From: Isoetes taiwanensis
Lineage: Eukaryota > Streptophyta > Lycopodiopsida > Isoetales > Isoetaceae
Assembly (NCBI GenBank): GCA_021234155.1
Contig: JAJEKV010000059.1
Coordinates: 7,632,779 to 7,696,778, forward strand
Direction: 5' to 3'
DNA length: 64,000 nucleotides
The position numbers and the translations under genes are program-made. This document shows, in pieces, positions 43,449 through 54,244 of the stretch (position 1 is its first letter; each line of letters starts with the position of its first letter). Under the pieces are notes generated by a model. It was not told the origin of the DNA. It made no database searches and saw only the letters and a program-made list of their open reading frames with translations.

Positions 43449-45953
43449 ATGCGATCTGAGAAGCGTAAATACACCTTCCATTCTCGTCGGCCAAAGAAAG
43501 CATCAAAGCCTCAAAAGATAGATCGGCTAACAACCAATGAAGCCATCTTGAGGTATAGGAAGACCATGTGTTGCAAAAAAGAGAGATGTTGTGAGAAATT
43601 CACTAGGGATCAAGCTATAAACATGCGAAAAGGATTTCTTTGCCATGAAATCGAAAGTGACAGGGACCACTTTTGTGTATGACATGTTAGGCAACAATAT
43701 GAAGGGTAGAAGGGTTCATCGACTAGTCTTGCAAGGCATCGATTAATACGTGAGAGGGCTTGGTACCTTGGTCTTGGGATTTCAAAGTCGGGGTATCCGA
43801 AGTGGAAGGCATTCCGCTCCCGGTGCTTTCGAAAGGCCGAGCATGGCAATTCGTGCACTATGAAAACGCGTCGCCACCTTGGCCTCGAGGAGGCTTTTTC
43901 CATGTTCGTGAAGGAAAATTGTGAGTCTTTACCTCACCGTAGCGGGGAGGAATGATGATGGGATTCGAAAAACGTGAGGAAGTTGCACCGCTATGTTTAC
44001 GAAGACATGCATTCTCGAAGAGGTCAACGCCAAGTGATGGCTCTCCACAGGCAAGAAGGTATCTCCGGCCGAGGATTTCATAGGGCGTGGAGGCGTAGCT
44101 TCAAGGGCGTCGGTATTGCTAAGAAGAATGCATTCTCCAAGTGTGACACTTGCGGGGTTATCCGCCTGAAGCTGTTGAAGACCAAGGATGAGGCTAGAGG
44201 AGAATATTGCATGATCGAGAGAAGGGCACATAGACTAGAGCAGCAATCATGTCGCACCCCATCTTGGTCATGGAGATGTTATCCCCATAGGCATCCTCGA
44301 GACTTTGTATGTATCATTCCGACAAAATGGATCGGAGCAAAGACTATGATTCCAAAGTTGTTCGATTAGTGAAGTCCCTTTGGAGACTAGATAAGCTAAA
44401 GACTTCATTGACAGTGCACTTACCCACGGCCATGGGAGAGGGTGCTATGGAAATTTTGCTTTGGATCGTGTGGTCGACGACTCCAACTTCCATGTAGGTT
44501 CTTTGAATAGTATTTTGAAAAGGTTGGAGATGCCTAATGAGTTTGCAGGAGGCCATCTTGCACTGTCTGATCCATCAGTCCCAGATTGGGCGAGGGCCTT
44601 ACGTGACACCACTGCGCTAGCGTCCAAGTTGTCGCTGTCTGGGAAGAGCATCTCCGTTGCCATCCCTCAACCTTGAGGGACCCTCATTGAAGCGTCTCCC
44701 TCGCAAATTGCTGTTGCAACTAGACAATGCATCCGGACAAAACAAAATAGGTATGTATTCTCGTATCTTTCATACCTTGTATATCCGGGTGTTTTCGAGG
44801 AGATTGAGTTAGGGTTTATGATGCCCGGCCATACACATGACGATATAGATGCTATGTTTGGAAATTTTTCATCTACCTTGAAGAAAGCCGAAGTGCTAAC
44901 CATGCCCGAGTTGTTGTATGAATTTCATACGTGCAATCTCAACACGCCAGTGCCATATGTTGTTCATAAGGTTCCGTGTTTGGAAAGGTTTCATAGAAGG
45001 GTATATCCCCGATGGGGAAGATAGATTGACAGTCACAGCGAGCCTCGACCTTTTTGTTTGCTATGAATGGTGGCCCGGCCCGTCATGTACCATAAGGCTC
45101 GTCCCTACGTTAGTGGATTGGCTACTGCGGGTGGAATAAGAATGTGGAAAGAAGGAGAGGATGGAAAACCCCTAATGCCATCCGGAAATCCGAAGATGCT
45201 AGCACCTAAGAGCTTCGGTGAAAGACATTGGTCAGCTCTCAAACAAGGTATCCATAAGCATATCCTCCATTGGGTCGCATGCTCGACGAACAAGAAGGGC
45301 ACACCGAGAGGCGGCCAAATATACAACACAATTTTACTGGCGACAATTGAATATTGGATGGGACTCTTGGAGCATCCGGTAACATCACCAACGTGGAAGG
45401 TCCTTACGAGGACTTTTGGTAAAAGCGCACTAGGCAAGATAGACTTGACGTGCACGATGTGGTGGCGTGGTGGGAGCCAATTGCAACCATCACTCTTGCT
45501 TATGTTGGTCCATTGAAGGATAAGCCCGTACGAAATTCAATCCTTTCAAGGATTTGAAGAAGGGCATGTTTGTATTGGCGCTACGATGATGTCTTGTGCC
45601 CAACATGGCTAGGGTATGCTGCTGAAGAACCCCAAATGGATGATAAGAAAGACAACTTCGAGACTATCCAGTCACTTGGTGGGAGCTCGTCCTCAAGTAG
45701 GGAACCGGTGTTCCCGACCAACTATGTCAATTGTTGGAAGAAGAGATGGAGGCCGACCACCGCTAGTGACCGCATTGAGATAGAGAGTATCGACTACGCT
45801 TTGGAGTCCTTGAATAAGAAGAAGCTACCAAACACCGCCAAGATTCCCACACTTGTTGCGTATATATGCGGCACTTGCCTCGGGATGTATGTTAGTGTTA
45901 TCGAAGCCTCTTTTAATAAAAAGTCCACAATTCAAGGTATTGTCCATATTTAA
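43449..45953 (+). pseudogene. DUF7869-type transposase-like protein, frameshifted
   Basis: 43449-43682 reads KTMCCKKERCCEKFTRDQAI, a Cys-rich N-terminal motif. 43974-44300 contains FSKCDTCGVIRLKLLKTKDE. 44309-44450 reads DKMDRSKDYDSKVV and TSLTVHLPTAMGEG. Near 44700-44745 a frame reads LLLQLDNASGQNK, and after a one-base shift NRYVFSYLSYLVYPGVFEEI and GHTHDDIDAMFGNFSSTLKK. 45067-45516 and 45570-45953 continue. The ordered motifs FxKCxxC, DxMDxSK, LDN----NKNRY and GHTH-DID are those of proteins annotated with DUF7869, a transposase-like domain widespread in animals, algae and plants. At least three frame changes make it inactive. Confidence 0.75.
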
Positions 45954-45984
45954 TGAAACTGTGCTTAAGCCAGTTATAAACAAT

Positions 45985-46515
45985 TGACTTTACCTCGTAG
46001 GCGACGTGACGTCGCATACGATGCTAAGTCAACTGTCAATAACCACGTCACGTGGCCGTTGGCGCCACGTAAACTCAAAGTGCTGACACATGGAGCGTTC
46101 GAAATTGCGCCGTGATGTCGTTGAAAGGCCAGACGATTGTGACAAATGCAGCCTCGTCATAACGACGCGGTGGCAGACGTCACCTGTGTCACGTCATGCA
46201 TCGTCTATGTGACGTATGCCGTGACACATGCGACGTCTGCCACTGCGTCGCTATGACGTCACACATGCGACATCTACCACCGCGTCGCTATGACGAGGCC
46301 GCATTTGTCATGTCAGTTGTTCTTTCAACAACATCGTGTCGCAAATGATGTCATGTCGCAATACCAAATGCTCCACGTCATGTCGACATCATGTCATACG
46401 TCGTCTGTGTCACGTCATGCTTAACGTCACATGCGACGTCTAAGCGATATCTTGTCACCACTGCGACGTTATCGACGACGTCTGGCGTGACCTGGTCACG
46501 TCATATATGATGTTG
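45985..46515. repeat. Inverted-repeat block rich in ACGTCA/TGACGT
   Basis: About 530 bp is packed with CGTCATGACG-type words. A left segment (about 46140-46200: TGACAAATGCAGCCTCGTCA and GACGCGGTGGCAGA) is matched inverted by a right segment (about 46255-46318: its complement reads TGACAAATGCGGCCTCGTCA). The block can therefore form a long hairpin with further nested pairs. It lies directly after the last frame of the DUF7869-like relic and may be that element's terminal region or an independent MITE. TGACG/ACGTCA words also match bZIP (TGA, ABF) binding cores, but their density is explained by the repeat. Confidence 0.8.
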
Positions 46516-46519
46516 CGTG

Positions 46520-47025
46520 ACCCAGAAATCACTACCCCACGTCTCTAAATGCCCATTCTCTTGTTGTGGAATTCTTCCCGTGGAATGGAGCCCCATGAAG
46601 AAGAAGGCCTTCCATATAGCTAGGGTCTGGAGAATTTGGTTAATAGGAAAATTGAGGAATGCCCAAGTCTTTGTCGAGAACCAAGTGGAATACATATCAC
46701 TAATCCAGATACTTCATATGATACTCAAAAGAGTAAAAAAAATTCGATTAGTGTTTGAGAGTGAAGAAGCTATAAAGGTAGAAATATGGGGTACCTATCT
46801 AAACCTACTCTAGATTGGTAAAAACAACAGTGCAAGTTGGAGCCATGTAGTTGTCCCCATCTCCTATCAAAGATGAGTGCACCCTTGCCATGTAGTTGTC
46901 CCCATCTCGTATCAAAGATGAGTCCACCCTTGCCATGTGGCTTTGGCTTTGTATTTTTTTCTCGAAGTAAATGAAATCTATTTTTTATCCTTCAAAAAAA
47001 CAAAAAATAAAATAATAATAAATAA
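46520..47025 (+). mobile_element. 3' fragment of an L1-like LINE
   Basis: The frame 46517-46813 reads HVSKCPFSCCG, then FHIARVWRIWLIGKLRNAQV and FVENQVEY. This resembles the L1 ORF2 C-terminus, where A--W-IW--RN---F follows the zinc motif. A 3'UTR-like stretch with TGAAATCTATTTTTTATCCT leads into an A-rich tail from 46996. Inside it 46838-46937 is a 50-bp tandem duplication around TGTAGTTGTCCCCATCTC. This is a heavily 5'-truncated copy. Confidence 0.55.
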
Positions 47026-47239
47026 AGTATACTGGAGTAAAACAAGAAGGTGCCAGATGATGCAACATGAATTGACCACCATACGGGGCAAATTTACCTA
47101 CAAAGTGGGGCCACGTCAAGGATTTTGTTGCGATTGATTTTGATCATTTTGTTGTGCAATTGTTAGTCCAAATATTGTTATGTTGGTCGCACAGGAACAT
47201 ATTCCTATTATTGCAAATATTACTAGTGGGTGCCCCCTC

Positions 47240-47242
47240 CCA

Positions 47243-47280
<38 letters not shown>

Positions 47281-47287
47281 AAGGAAG

Positions 47288-47325
<38 letters not shown>
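47240..47325. repeat. Two adjacent A-tracts, ~39 and ~33-43 nt
   Basis: Two long A homopolymers are separated by GGAAGGAAGTAT. They may be retroposon tails inserted one into another, though no upstream element is recognised. Homopolymer lengths are uncertain in any assembly. Confidence 0.85.
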
Positions 47326-47326
<1 letters not shown>

Positions 47327-47339
47327 AGTCAATTTCTAA

Positions 47340-48560
47340 ACTGTATACATTTGTATTTGATATATATTGAGGTAAACTTATATCACAAAATTTTAAGGTG
47401 CTTGTTAATAGTGTGAGATAAATAGAGGCAAAAAATAGAAATTTAAGAATTATCCTTCTGGCTGTGAGACTTTTATTTTTTCCACACATGGTCTAGACTA
47501 TGTATGTCCCTAGAAATTACTTCTACAATGAGTTGTCTATGCCTATAAACTGTGCATATTCTAAACAAGGTGCGCCCTACACTACATCAGTCGTGGGATC
47601 CATTGACCCTACGACCTAGAGCATATGTTGCAACCCTTGATGCCTCTCATTTTGATGGTTTATAATTGGGGGTGCCTATGATTTTTAAATATTAAATACG
47701 GTTGCACCTACGATTTCATTTTACCTACGGTTTCAGAATATGAAATACAGGGACTCGAACCACTACTAAAATCATTCAATGCAATAAAAATACTCTGACC
47801 AATACAACTAGCAAAATAACGTGATTTTTTTTAAGGGTATAATTATTAATACATCCAAAGGAATCCCCTTGGACCCTTATTTTGGTGCAAGATAACCCTT
47901 ATACACTTGCCTGTATCAGAGCAATTGCAAAGACACATGAGATTCACAATGTTATGTTCATCATTACTGCTTCCATAACATAATAGCATGACGACACATC
48001 CGATTCTTGTTCACATAAAAATATCGATAAGAAAATTATAGTAATATAAATTAGCGACAATAACACGTCATTACCTATATGCTGGCACATAATTGAAATT
48101 CCAATCACTCCATGAGCTTGCATGTGCAAATGACAGCATACGAGCTACAATTGATGCACATACTGGATGCACATTCGGATGTACATTAGGAAGGGCTTGC
48201 ATGCATGTGCTTCAGAAGGTACTATGCACAGTTGATGAGCCTATCGGGAGTAATCTGGATGACAACCACAAGACTTAGGGAGGCACCTCAGTACTAGGTG
48301 ACACGACGAGGTGGTCGCAGCACCTGTATGTCAGGTTGTCAGCAGGCTGTAATTTGGCAGCGAATTGGGAGTGCTTTGCAGGAATAGAGCGGCTGGATGG
48401 GGATGCTAGCATAAATAATGGAGGAGAGGATATTCAAGAACAGGGATAGAGATTCACATGGAGTGGTAGGGTGTCTCTTAATGAATTGCTAGAGATTTTA
48501 CTAAGAGACAGGAAGAGCCCAAGTTGGGGGTGATGTGGCAGAAGAAATATGTAGATATTA
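47340..48560. other. Unassigned AT-rich DNA
   Basis: No frame longer than about 80 codons and no recognised motif. Composition rises in GC after 48280, toward the MFT-like gene. Confidence 0.4.
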
Positions 48561-49318
48561 AGGGTGGGGCGCGAAAGTGGTGGACAGCAAGTTGGTACTA
48601 TTGGACGGGCAGGATGCAAATCTGGGGATCCCAACGGACGGCGAGGATGCGAGGGAGGAAGGTAAATTATCTGGACAAGAAAATACGTCTTGTTTGATGG
48701 TCTTTTTGTCGCGTTCAAAAAGGCCCAGACGCTGGTTGACACGCGTCGCAACGTTCTCTTCGAGGTCCGTCGACCTGTTTTCGCCTTATCCTGCCACGTA
48801 TCAGAATACATGTAGCCCTTTTATCGGCAGACACGTATCACAAACAGAATATCCCCTGCCGTCAACGCCCCGCATATTCCGTCTCCCTTCGTCCTTTCGC
48901 CCGCATATTCCATCCCCCAACCCGCATAACCTGCGTGGAGGTTCCGTTTCCCACCATTACGCAAATCCGACGAAGGGGCCCTTCTCTCCTCGGAGCTCGA
49001 CACTTGCCGCTGCTCCAACTACGGTAGGCCGATCTGCCGGGGTTTTTCTTCGGGCCGATTCTTCGTCTGATTCAAGTTTTCCTCATTCTGGCGATGTTTC
49101 AACCTTGTCTTTAGCCATTATATCGCCCGTGTGTCGCCATTTCCTTCATTTTCGCCTAATATCTCCCTCTCTTTTTTTAATCTCTTCCTTGCTCCGGATG
49201 AGGTTGAATATTCTGGGTTTTGCCTAAATTCTGAAGTTCCGGTATTGGAGTCCTGATCTTGGAGCAAGATTTGTGTAAATAAAGATTATTCAAGCTGGGT
49301 TCCCGACCTAGAAGCCGT
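48560..49318 (+). promoter_or_regulatory. Upstream region / putative promoter and 5' leader of MFT-like gene
   Basis: This 0.75-kb region is GC-richer than its surroundings. It contains CACGTATC (48796 and 48830 regions) and other ACGT-core words that could bind bZIP factors; MFT genes are ABA-responsive in seed plants, but function here is inferred only. A 216-codon plus-strand frame (48577-49227), rich in Ser/Pro/Arg, and a 125-codon minus-strand frame overlap it. Neither has a recognised domain, and both are probably open by composition. A TATA box was not identified with confidence. Confidence 0.35.
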
Positions 49319-50327
49319 ATGGCCAAATCCACCGATCCCCTTGTTCTGGGAGGGTGATTGGTGATGTTTTGGACATGTTTATGCCTACTGTAAATATGGC
49401 TGTGCATTATGGTTCCAGACAAGTAAATAATGGATGTGAGCTTAAGCCTTCTGCCACAGTTTCTGCACCAAATCTTCAAGTTGCTGGTGCAAATGATGGT
49501 AGCCTGTATACATTGGTAAGATTACAAACCCAGCTGTAAAATTTGTTTCCTTAAAGCTCTTGCTCTATAAGATCATTTTTGGCCTTAAAATTCTTCTGCA
49601 TCATTCCAAGTATTTTCTCAAGTTGAAGATGGGAGACTTCTGTCTTGAAAACTGTGTTGTCAGACTGCAGGCTTTATAAATTTCAAATGTTTAAGGAAAG
49701 TTTAAGGTCGTAGAGGAACGGCCCTGCAAGTCTTTAAAATATCTTCTAGAAATTGCTCATGTCCTTTTCTGCCGAATATTTACAGCTTGATCTTGTTCTC
49801 GGCTCTAAATCTAATCTTTCGGACCTGTGTGGCAGATAATGACAGATCCAGACGCACCAAGTCCAAGCGAGCCAAGCATGAGAGAATGGGTTCATTGGTA
49901 ATGTTCATTTTTCTCATATTTGCTTCTTAAGCGTGATGGGTTTATGGGTTTTACTTCTAATTCGTTTTATGAAACAAAAAACTATTTGCAATATGCAGGA
50001 TTGTAACAGACATTCCAGCAGGTGGGAATATAAGCCAAGGTACTGAAATCAATGTATTTTTGCAGTTTATCATGTCATAGATATTGATTAAAAAAATGTG
50101 ATCCAGGAAGAGAAATTCTATCCTATGTTGGACCAAAGCCTCCAATAGGCATACACAGATATGTTTTTGTGCTATTCCGTCAGATGGGGCCAATGATGAT
50201 GATGCTACCTCCTTTATCTCGCCAAAATTTCAACACAAGATGGTTTGCTCAAGAATACTGTTTGGGTTTGCCTGTGGCAGCAGTATATTTCAACGCTCAA
50301 AAAGAACCAGCAAGCAGAAGGCGCTGA
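49319..50327 (+). CDS. MFT-like: MFT-like PEBP protein, four exons, one-base frameshift in exon 1
   Basis: Exons: 49319-49515, 49836-49897 (62 bp), 49999-50039 (41 bp), 50107-50327, all with GT/AG borders. The 62- and 41-bp middle exons and the phases are those of the plant FT/TFL1/MFT family. Exon 2 gives MTDPDAPSPSEPSMREWVHW. Exon 4 gives GPKPPIGIHRYVFVLFRQMG and ends in VYFNAQKEPASRRR. The DPDxP and GxHR ligand-pocket motifs are intact. Trp in REWVHW (Tyr in FT, His in TFL1) and the QKEPASRRR end identify the MFT clade. MFT proteins regulate germination and ABA responses in seed plants and are the ancestral PEBP type in seed-free plants. ATG 49319 starts MAKSTDPLVLG, but a base is missing at GGGAGGG (49348-49354), where GRVIGDV continues in the next frame. 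This may be an assembly error or a real break. An ATG at 49375 would give an N-truncated protein. Confidence 0.93.
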
Positions 50328-52110
50328 AAGGAAGAATTTTGTTCATATTAAAAGAGCTCTGCAACCTAATCCCCCAACTTGGAAAAAGGAGCTCTCAGAT
50401 CTGACGCCATAAGATTGGATTAAAACCTCAAGTAAGAAAATACAAATACTAGATGGGCTGATCAACCTATGAATCCGATCGCTGGTATGAGCAAAAAAAC
50501 CACAAGTGATCAAACAACCTATTTGCCTGGTGCAGGCAAAGCTATAGAAGGCAGTAGAGGGAAGAAAAAATGCTGAGCAGATATATATAATGCTTAAGTA
50601 CAGTTAGGATATATGAAGCTCGAGAGGCCGAAGTTGGATATGGTGTGTATTTTTTTTGTTGTCATGACGTTTTTGGTAAGTTGTACAAGGCAGAATCTAG
50701 GAGGCTTATATGGGCGGCAGTGCCAATTATTTTTAGACTTTTAGAGCAAAACAAGTTGGCCTGTTGGTACCATATTCTCCAGTACTCCTGTAACTGCCTG
50801 TAGTTTTTTCCCACATATATGCTGGGTTTTCTGTTGTGCAACTTGTTTCATTTGAAAACTTCTATGTTCTGTTCATTTGCCTTGTGTGACATGCTGCTTC
50901 GATTTGCATTTGTGTTTTGTTTTTTTTCCCCATGACTTTGGACTTGTCCTTTTCTTTACTGCCCACTTGGGCTTTCTAGGCCTCTGCACACTGTTCATCA
51001 CCACCTCGAATTTACCTCGAATTTGAATTCTTTTATTGTCATTACTAGAAATTGCCCACTTGGTGGGTTTTTCACAAGTTGCCTTATTTATCAACCACGG
51101 TCATGTTTGGAAAAAAAAATACACAGAGGTTTTTTTGGACAACGGATTTTTAGAGTGTCATGTTAAAGCCACATCAAAGGAAAAATACACAGAATTTTTT
51201 TTTTATTTCATGCTGGTTCAAACATGACCATGGTTGTTAAATAAGACGATCGGGCCTTTCATATGATTATATATAAGAATGTGTTGCATGTAATATAGCA
51301 TTTTAAACTTTGAGAAAAAATGGCACTTAGAAACCTCTTGTTTTCGACAAAGATGGTTAGGACGGAAAAAACCTCTTGTTATGGACAATTTAACTTTTCT
51401 CATTTAGGCTAAAAAGCTTATATAGTGGTGGTTTATACCAATGCTGTTTTTATACTTCACATCCAAAAGTTTTGCACAATCTTTTTTTTATTGTGGAGGG
51501 TACTCAAGCATTGGTTGGGAATAAGATTTTTATGAGTATTGTATTTGTGGTCGTATGAATATGAAGTTTGAGGTGCATTGGTTGGGAATAAGAATTTTAT
51601 GCAGTATTGTGGTCGTATAGAATACGAAGTTTGAGGTGCTTATTGTTAAACTTAGTGAAAAGAAAATTTGAGGTGCTTGTTGCTAAAATTAGAGGTGCTT
51701 AATTTTTGAGTATTTTTTACCGGTGTTTGTGTTAATTGTTGAAGGAATGGATTTGTTTCAGAAAGAAGTAGAAAGTGGTTGCTTCCTGGATAATACCCAT
51801 GCGTAATCTTACGGATTTGATACTTGGCCTACCATTTTGAAGTGTCGTTTGTAGTACAAGAATGGAACGCAAAGGTGGGTCCGGTTCATTAATTGATCTA
51901 CGATAATTGCGCCCATGTAATTAATCCACTGTGGGAATTTTCACGCACAAATATGGCGCATTCATCGTTGTCATTAAAGGGCATTCATGTCCAATTCAAG
52001 CCCGGATGCATGCTTGACCAATCCATAGGGCTATTGTTCAATCAATCATAGAGGTGGGATTGAAACATTCTTCAATGAAAGCCATGGCAAAAGATGGTTT
52101 CGATGAGAGG
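50328..52110. other. 3' flank of the MFT-like gene; small tandem duplication
   Basis: No gene recognised. At 51500-51640 a unit of about 80 bp (CATTGGTTGGGAATAAGA, GTGGTCGTAT, GAAGTTTGAGGTGC) occurs twice. A related pair at 51105-51240 repeats AAAATACACAGA and contains an inverted CAACCACGGTCATGTTTG/CAAACATGACCATGGTTG pair, making a possible hairpin or small MITE (51090-51240). Confidence 0.5.
51090..51240. repeat. Short inverted repeat, possible MITE
   Basis: TCAACCACGGTCATGTTTG at about 51090-51108 is matched by CAAACATGACCATGGTTG at about 51219-51236. The pair bounds about 150 bp, with TTTAT-like sequence outside on one side and TTAAATAA outside on the other. No coding content. Confidence 0.65.
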
Positions 52111-52235
52111 CCTAGTAAGGCCGCTATGGTATGGACGTTAGAATCACCGCTAGGGTTTCCGCATGCTTTGCCGTGTTTAGCCAAAGCAGCCTATGTGGAC
52201 GCTTAAAAATCTATTCTATTCTATTCTATTCTTGG
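52110..52235 (+). mobile_element. SINE- or LINE-tail-like insertion with (CTATT)n
   Basis: GCCTATGTGGACGCTTAAAAAT precedes (CTATT)n, paralleling the GTGGACGTTAAAAAAA-(CTATT)n end at 2985-3016. The upstream 80 bp (GATGAGAGGCCTAGTAAGGC, CGCTAGGGTTTCCGC) has no further match seen. This is read as a short truncated copy of the same family. Confidence 0.55.
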
Positions 52236-52239
52236 TTGC

Positions 52240-53900
52240 TTGAACAATGGTTGGAAGGCCTTAAACCATTGGTTTGGCTTTTGCATTCGTTGCACCATTG
52301 GTCCAAGTGCAAGTGTTTTCAAGGCGTAAAATATGCTGACCTTGGATGTGGTAGATTCCACGAAATCTCCCATGATCCAAGGGTCCCAAATTGCCAATAA
52401 AAACATGGACCATAAAGAAAGTGATACGATAGCCAATGTTGTTTTTTATACTTCATACCCAATATGCTGCAATAGAAAGTAATGTGTATGCAATTTGGAC
52501 TTTAAATGGACAAAGGATTCTGCAAATATGGCATAAAAAATAAGTGAAAAATTAATTTGTTCTCTTGCCTATTGTGAAGTATATAATTGATACCAGAGTA
52601 AGGTGATAATATGCCAAAGCAATCTCTAAAGTATATCAATCTACAAAGTCTAGCATGTTGCATTCACTTGGAGATATATCATATTCAGTATTTGGAATTC
52701 GGATCAATTGACCACTTCTTTGGGGAAAAAAATTTGCTTTATGTAAAGAGTTCTGGTACTTGTAGCCTTGTTAACGGTATTATTGATATGCTTCATAAAG
52801 CCGATCGGCAAGTAGTGCCAGCAAATCATTGAACTCATGCTACACCTCATAGCTTAGGATATCCAAGCATCTTCAAGAGCTGGATCCAGTTTGAAACTAT
52901 GTATATGGAAAACTTAAGTCTTATTAAATATATAATCTGCACAGGAGTAATTTTTTCGCAAAGTGTCTCTATCGTGCATTTTATTTCTGACTTATATTTC
53001 TACTTTGTATTTCTTTAGGACATTTAACTTTTGTCTAAACTGACATGGTAGGTGAGCCGCCTTTTCATCCTAGAACCGTGAGGTTTAACCATTTTCTCGA
53101 AAAGCATTGGCATTATTATAAGCTTGTCTAATGGCCTCATTTGCGTAAACACGTGCAACACTAATCGTCCTACTTGGGAATGATATTCCGTCATATTCAT
53201 TTTGTACTAGCCTCTAAGAGGAATAATAACAGGCATCGGACAAAAAGTACGGTTATAAACGAAAAGCCTCTCATAACTTTATATAATACAAGAAATTTAT
53301 CGCAAGGCCGCCGTGAACATTTCGTTAGTTCCAACCATGTGAAAGACTTTGCAAAAAGTTCCAGGTCGTGTTAGCTGCAAATGAATAAAGCAACATCCAA
53401 AGCGATGAAAACAAATGACATCATCTCTAAGAAAAGAAACTTGAAACAACATAGATAGCAATAGAATAGATAGCAATATGAAAGAAGTAAATAGAGAATA
53501 TATTCTTAATGGTTGAAGCATGTGGAATGCACAAAAAACACCAAGATTCACTCTATGGAGACTCTTGCTCTTCAAATTAAGGTACATGGTGTATATTTCT
53601 TCATTATATGTTTGTGCAAAATACCTGTCAGTTGCAAATACTTAATAGCACTAGACCCAGATCTCTAACTAAATCTAGCAAGTTTCTTCTTAGTCAATAC
53701 GACTAATACCATCTTTCAAGAATACCAAATATCTAGTGTCATGATATTCTTTTTTCTTGATTCAATCTAGCACATTGTTAAATCATTGTTCCTTTGTGCC
53801 TTGTAGATGAGAAGGATGATTCATAACTTATTCTCTTTTTACCTCTTTTTTTACCCTACTATGATCATAGGTAGGTTCATGCAAATACAACATTTTCTCA
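52240..53900. other. Unassigned AT-rich DNA
   Basis: Only short frames (up to 96 codons, minus strand 53587-53297) and none recognised. 53285-53325 on the minus strand shares AAATGTTC-CGGCGGCC and GCGATAAATTTCTTGTATTA with 63833-63882 on the plus strand, an additional dispersed repeat. Confidence 0.45.
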
Positions 53901-54244
53901 TTTCAAAAAATCAACATACAATTTGCTTTGTATCTTTGTCATATTATTAAGCATTATATAATCCTCAAGGGGACGATTCCTTTGGCATATTCGAAGGTGG
54001 TGCTTGCCTCTAAAGCGGCCACGTTTTTCCGGAAGGAAAAAATAGGGAGAGAAAAAGAAGGCCAGAGAAAATAGAACTGAAAGAAGGAAAAAATAGAATC
54101 GGTGATTTCTGCGCGGATTCGATCTGGACGGAACAATGTGGACCGGATTTGATTGCTGTGCAGCTGGACGGCAAGGGTTTGCTGATGGAGAGGTGTCGTC
54201 TTTGTGTTTTTTTCTTCCAGTTGTGTTATTGTATTGTAGATAAG

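Noticed and set aside
45985-46515. A genuine bZIP-regulated promoter
   Set aside because: The ACGTCA words are explained by inverted duplication and no gene follows on the plus strand.
48577-49227. 216-codon Ser/Pro/Arg-rich ORF upstream of the MFT-like gene
   Set aside because: No recognised domain, biased composition, and a competing minus-strand frame; more likely promoter or leader sequence.
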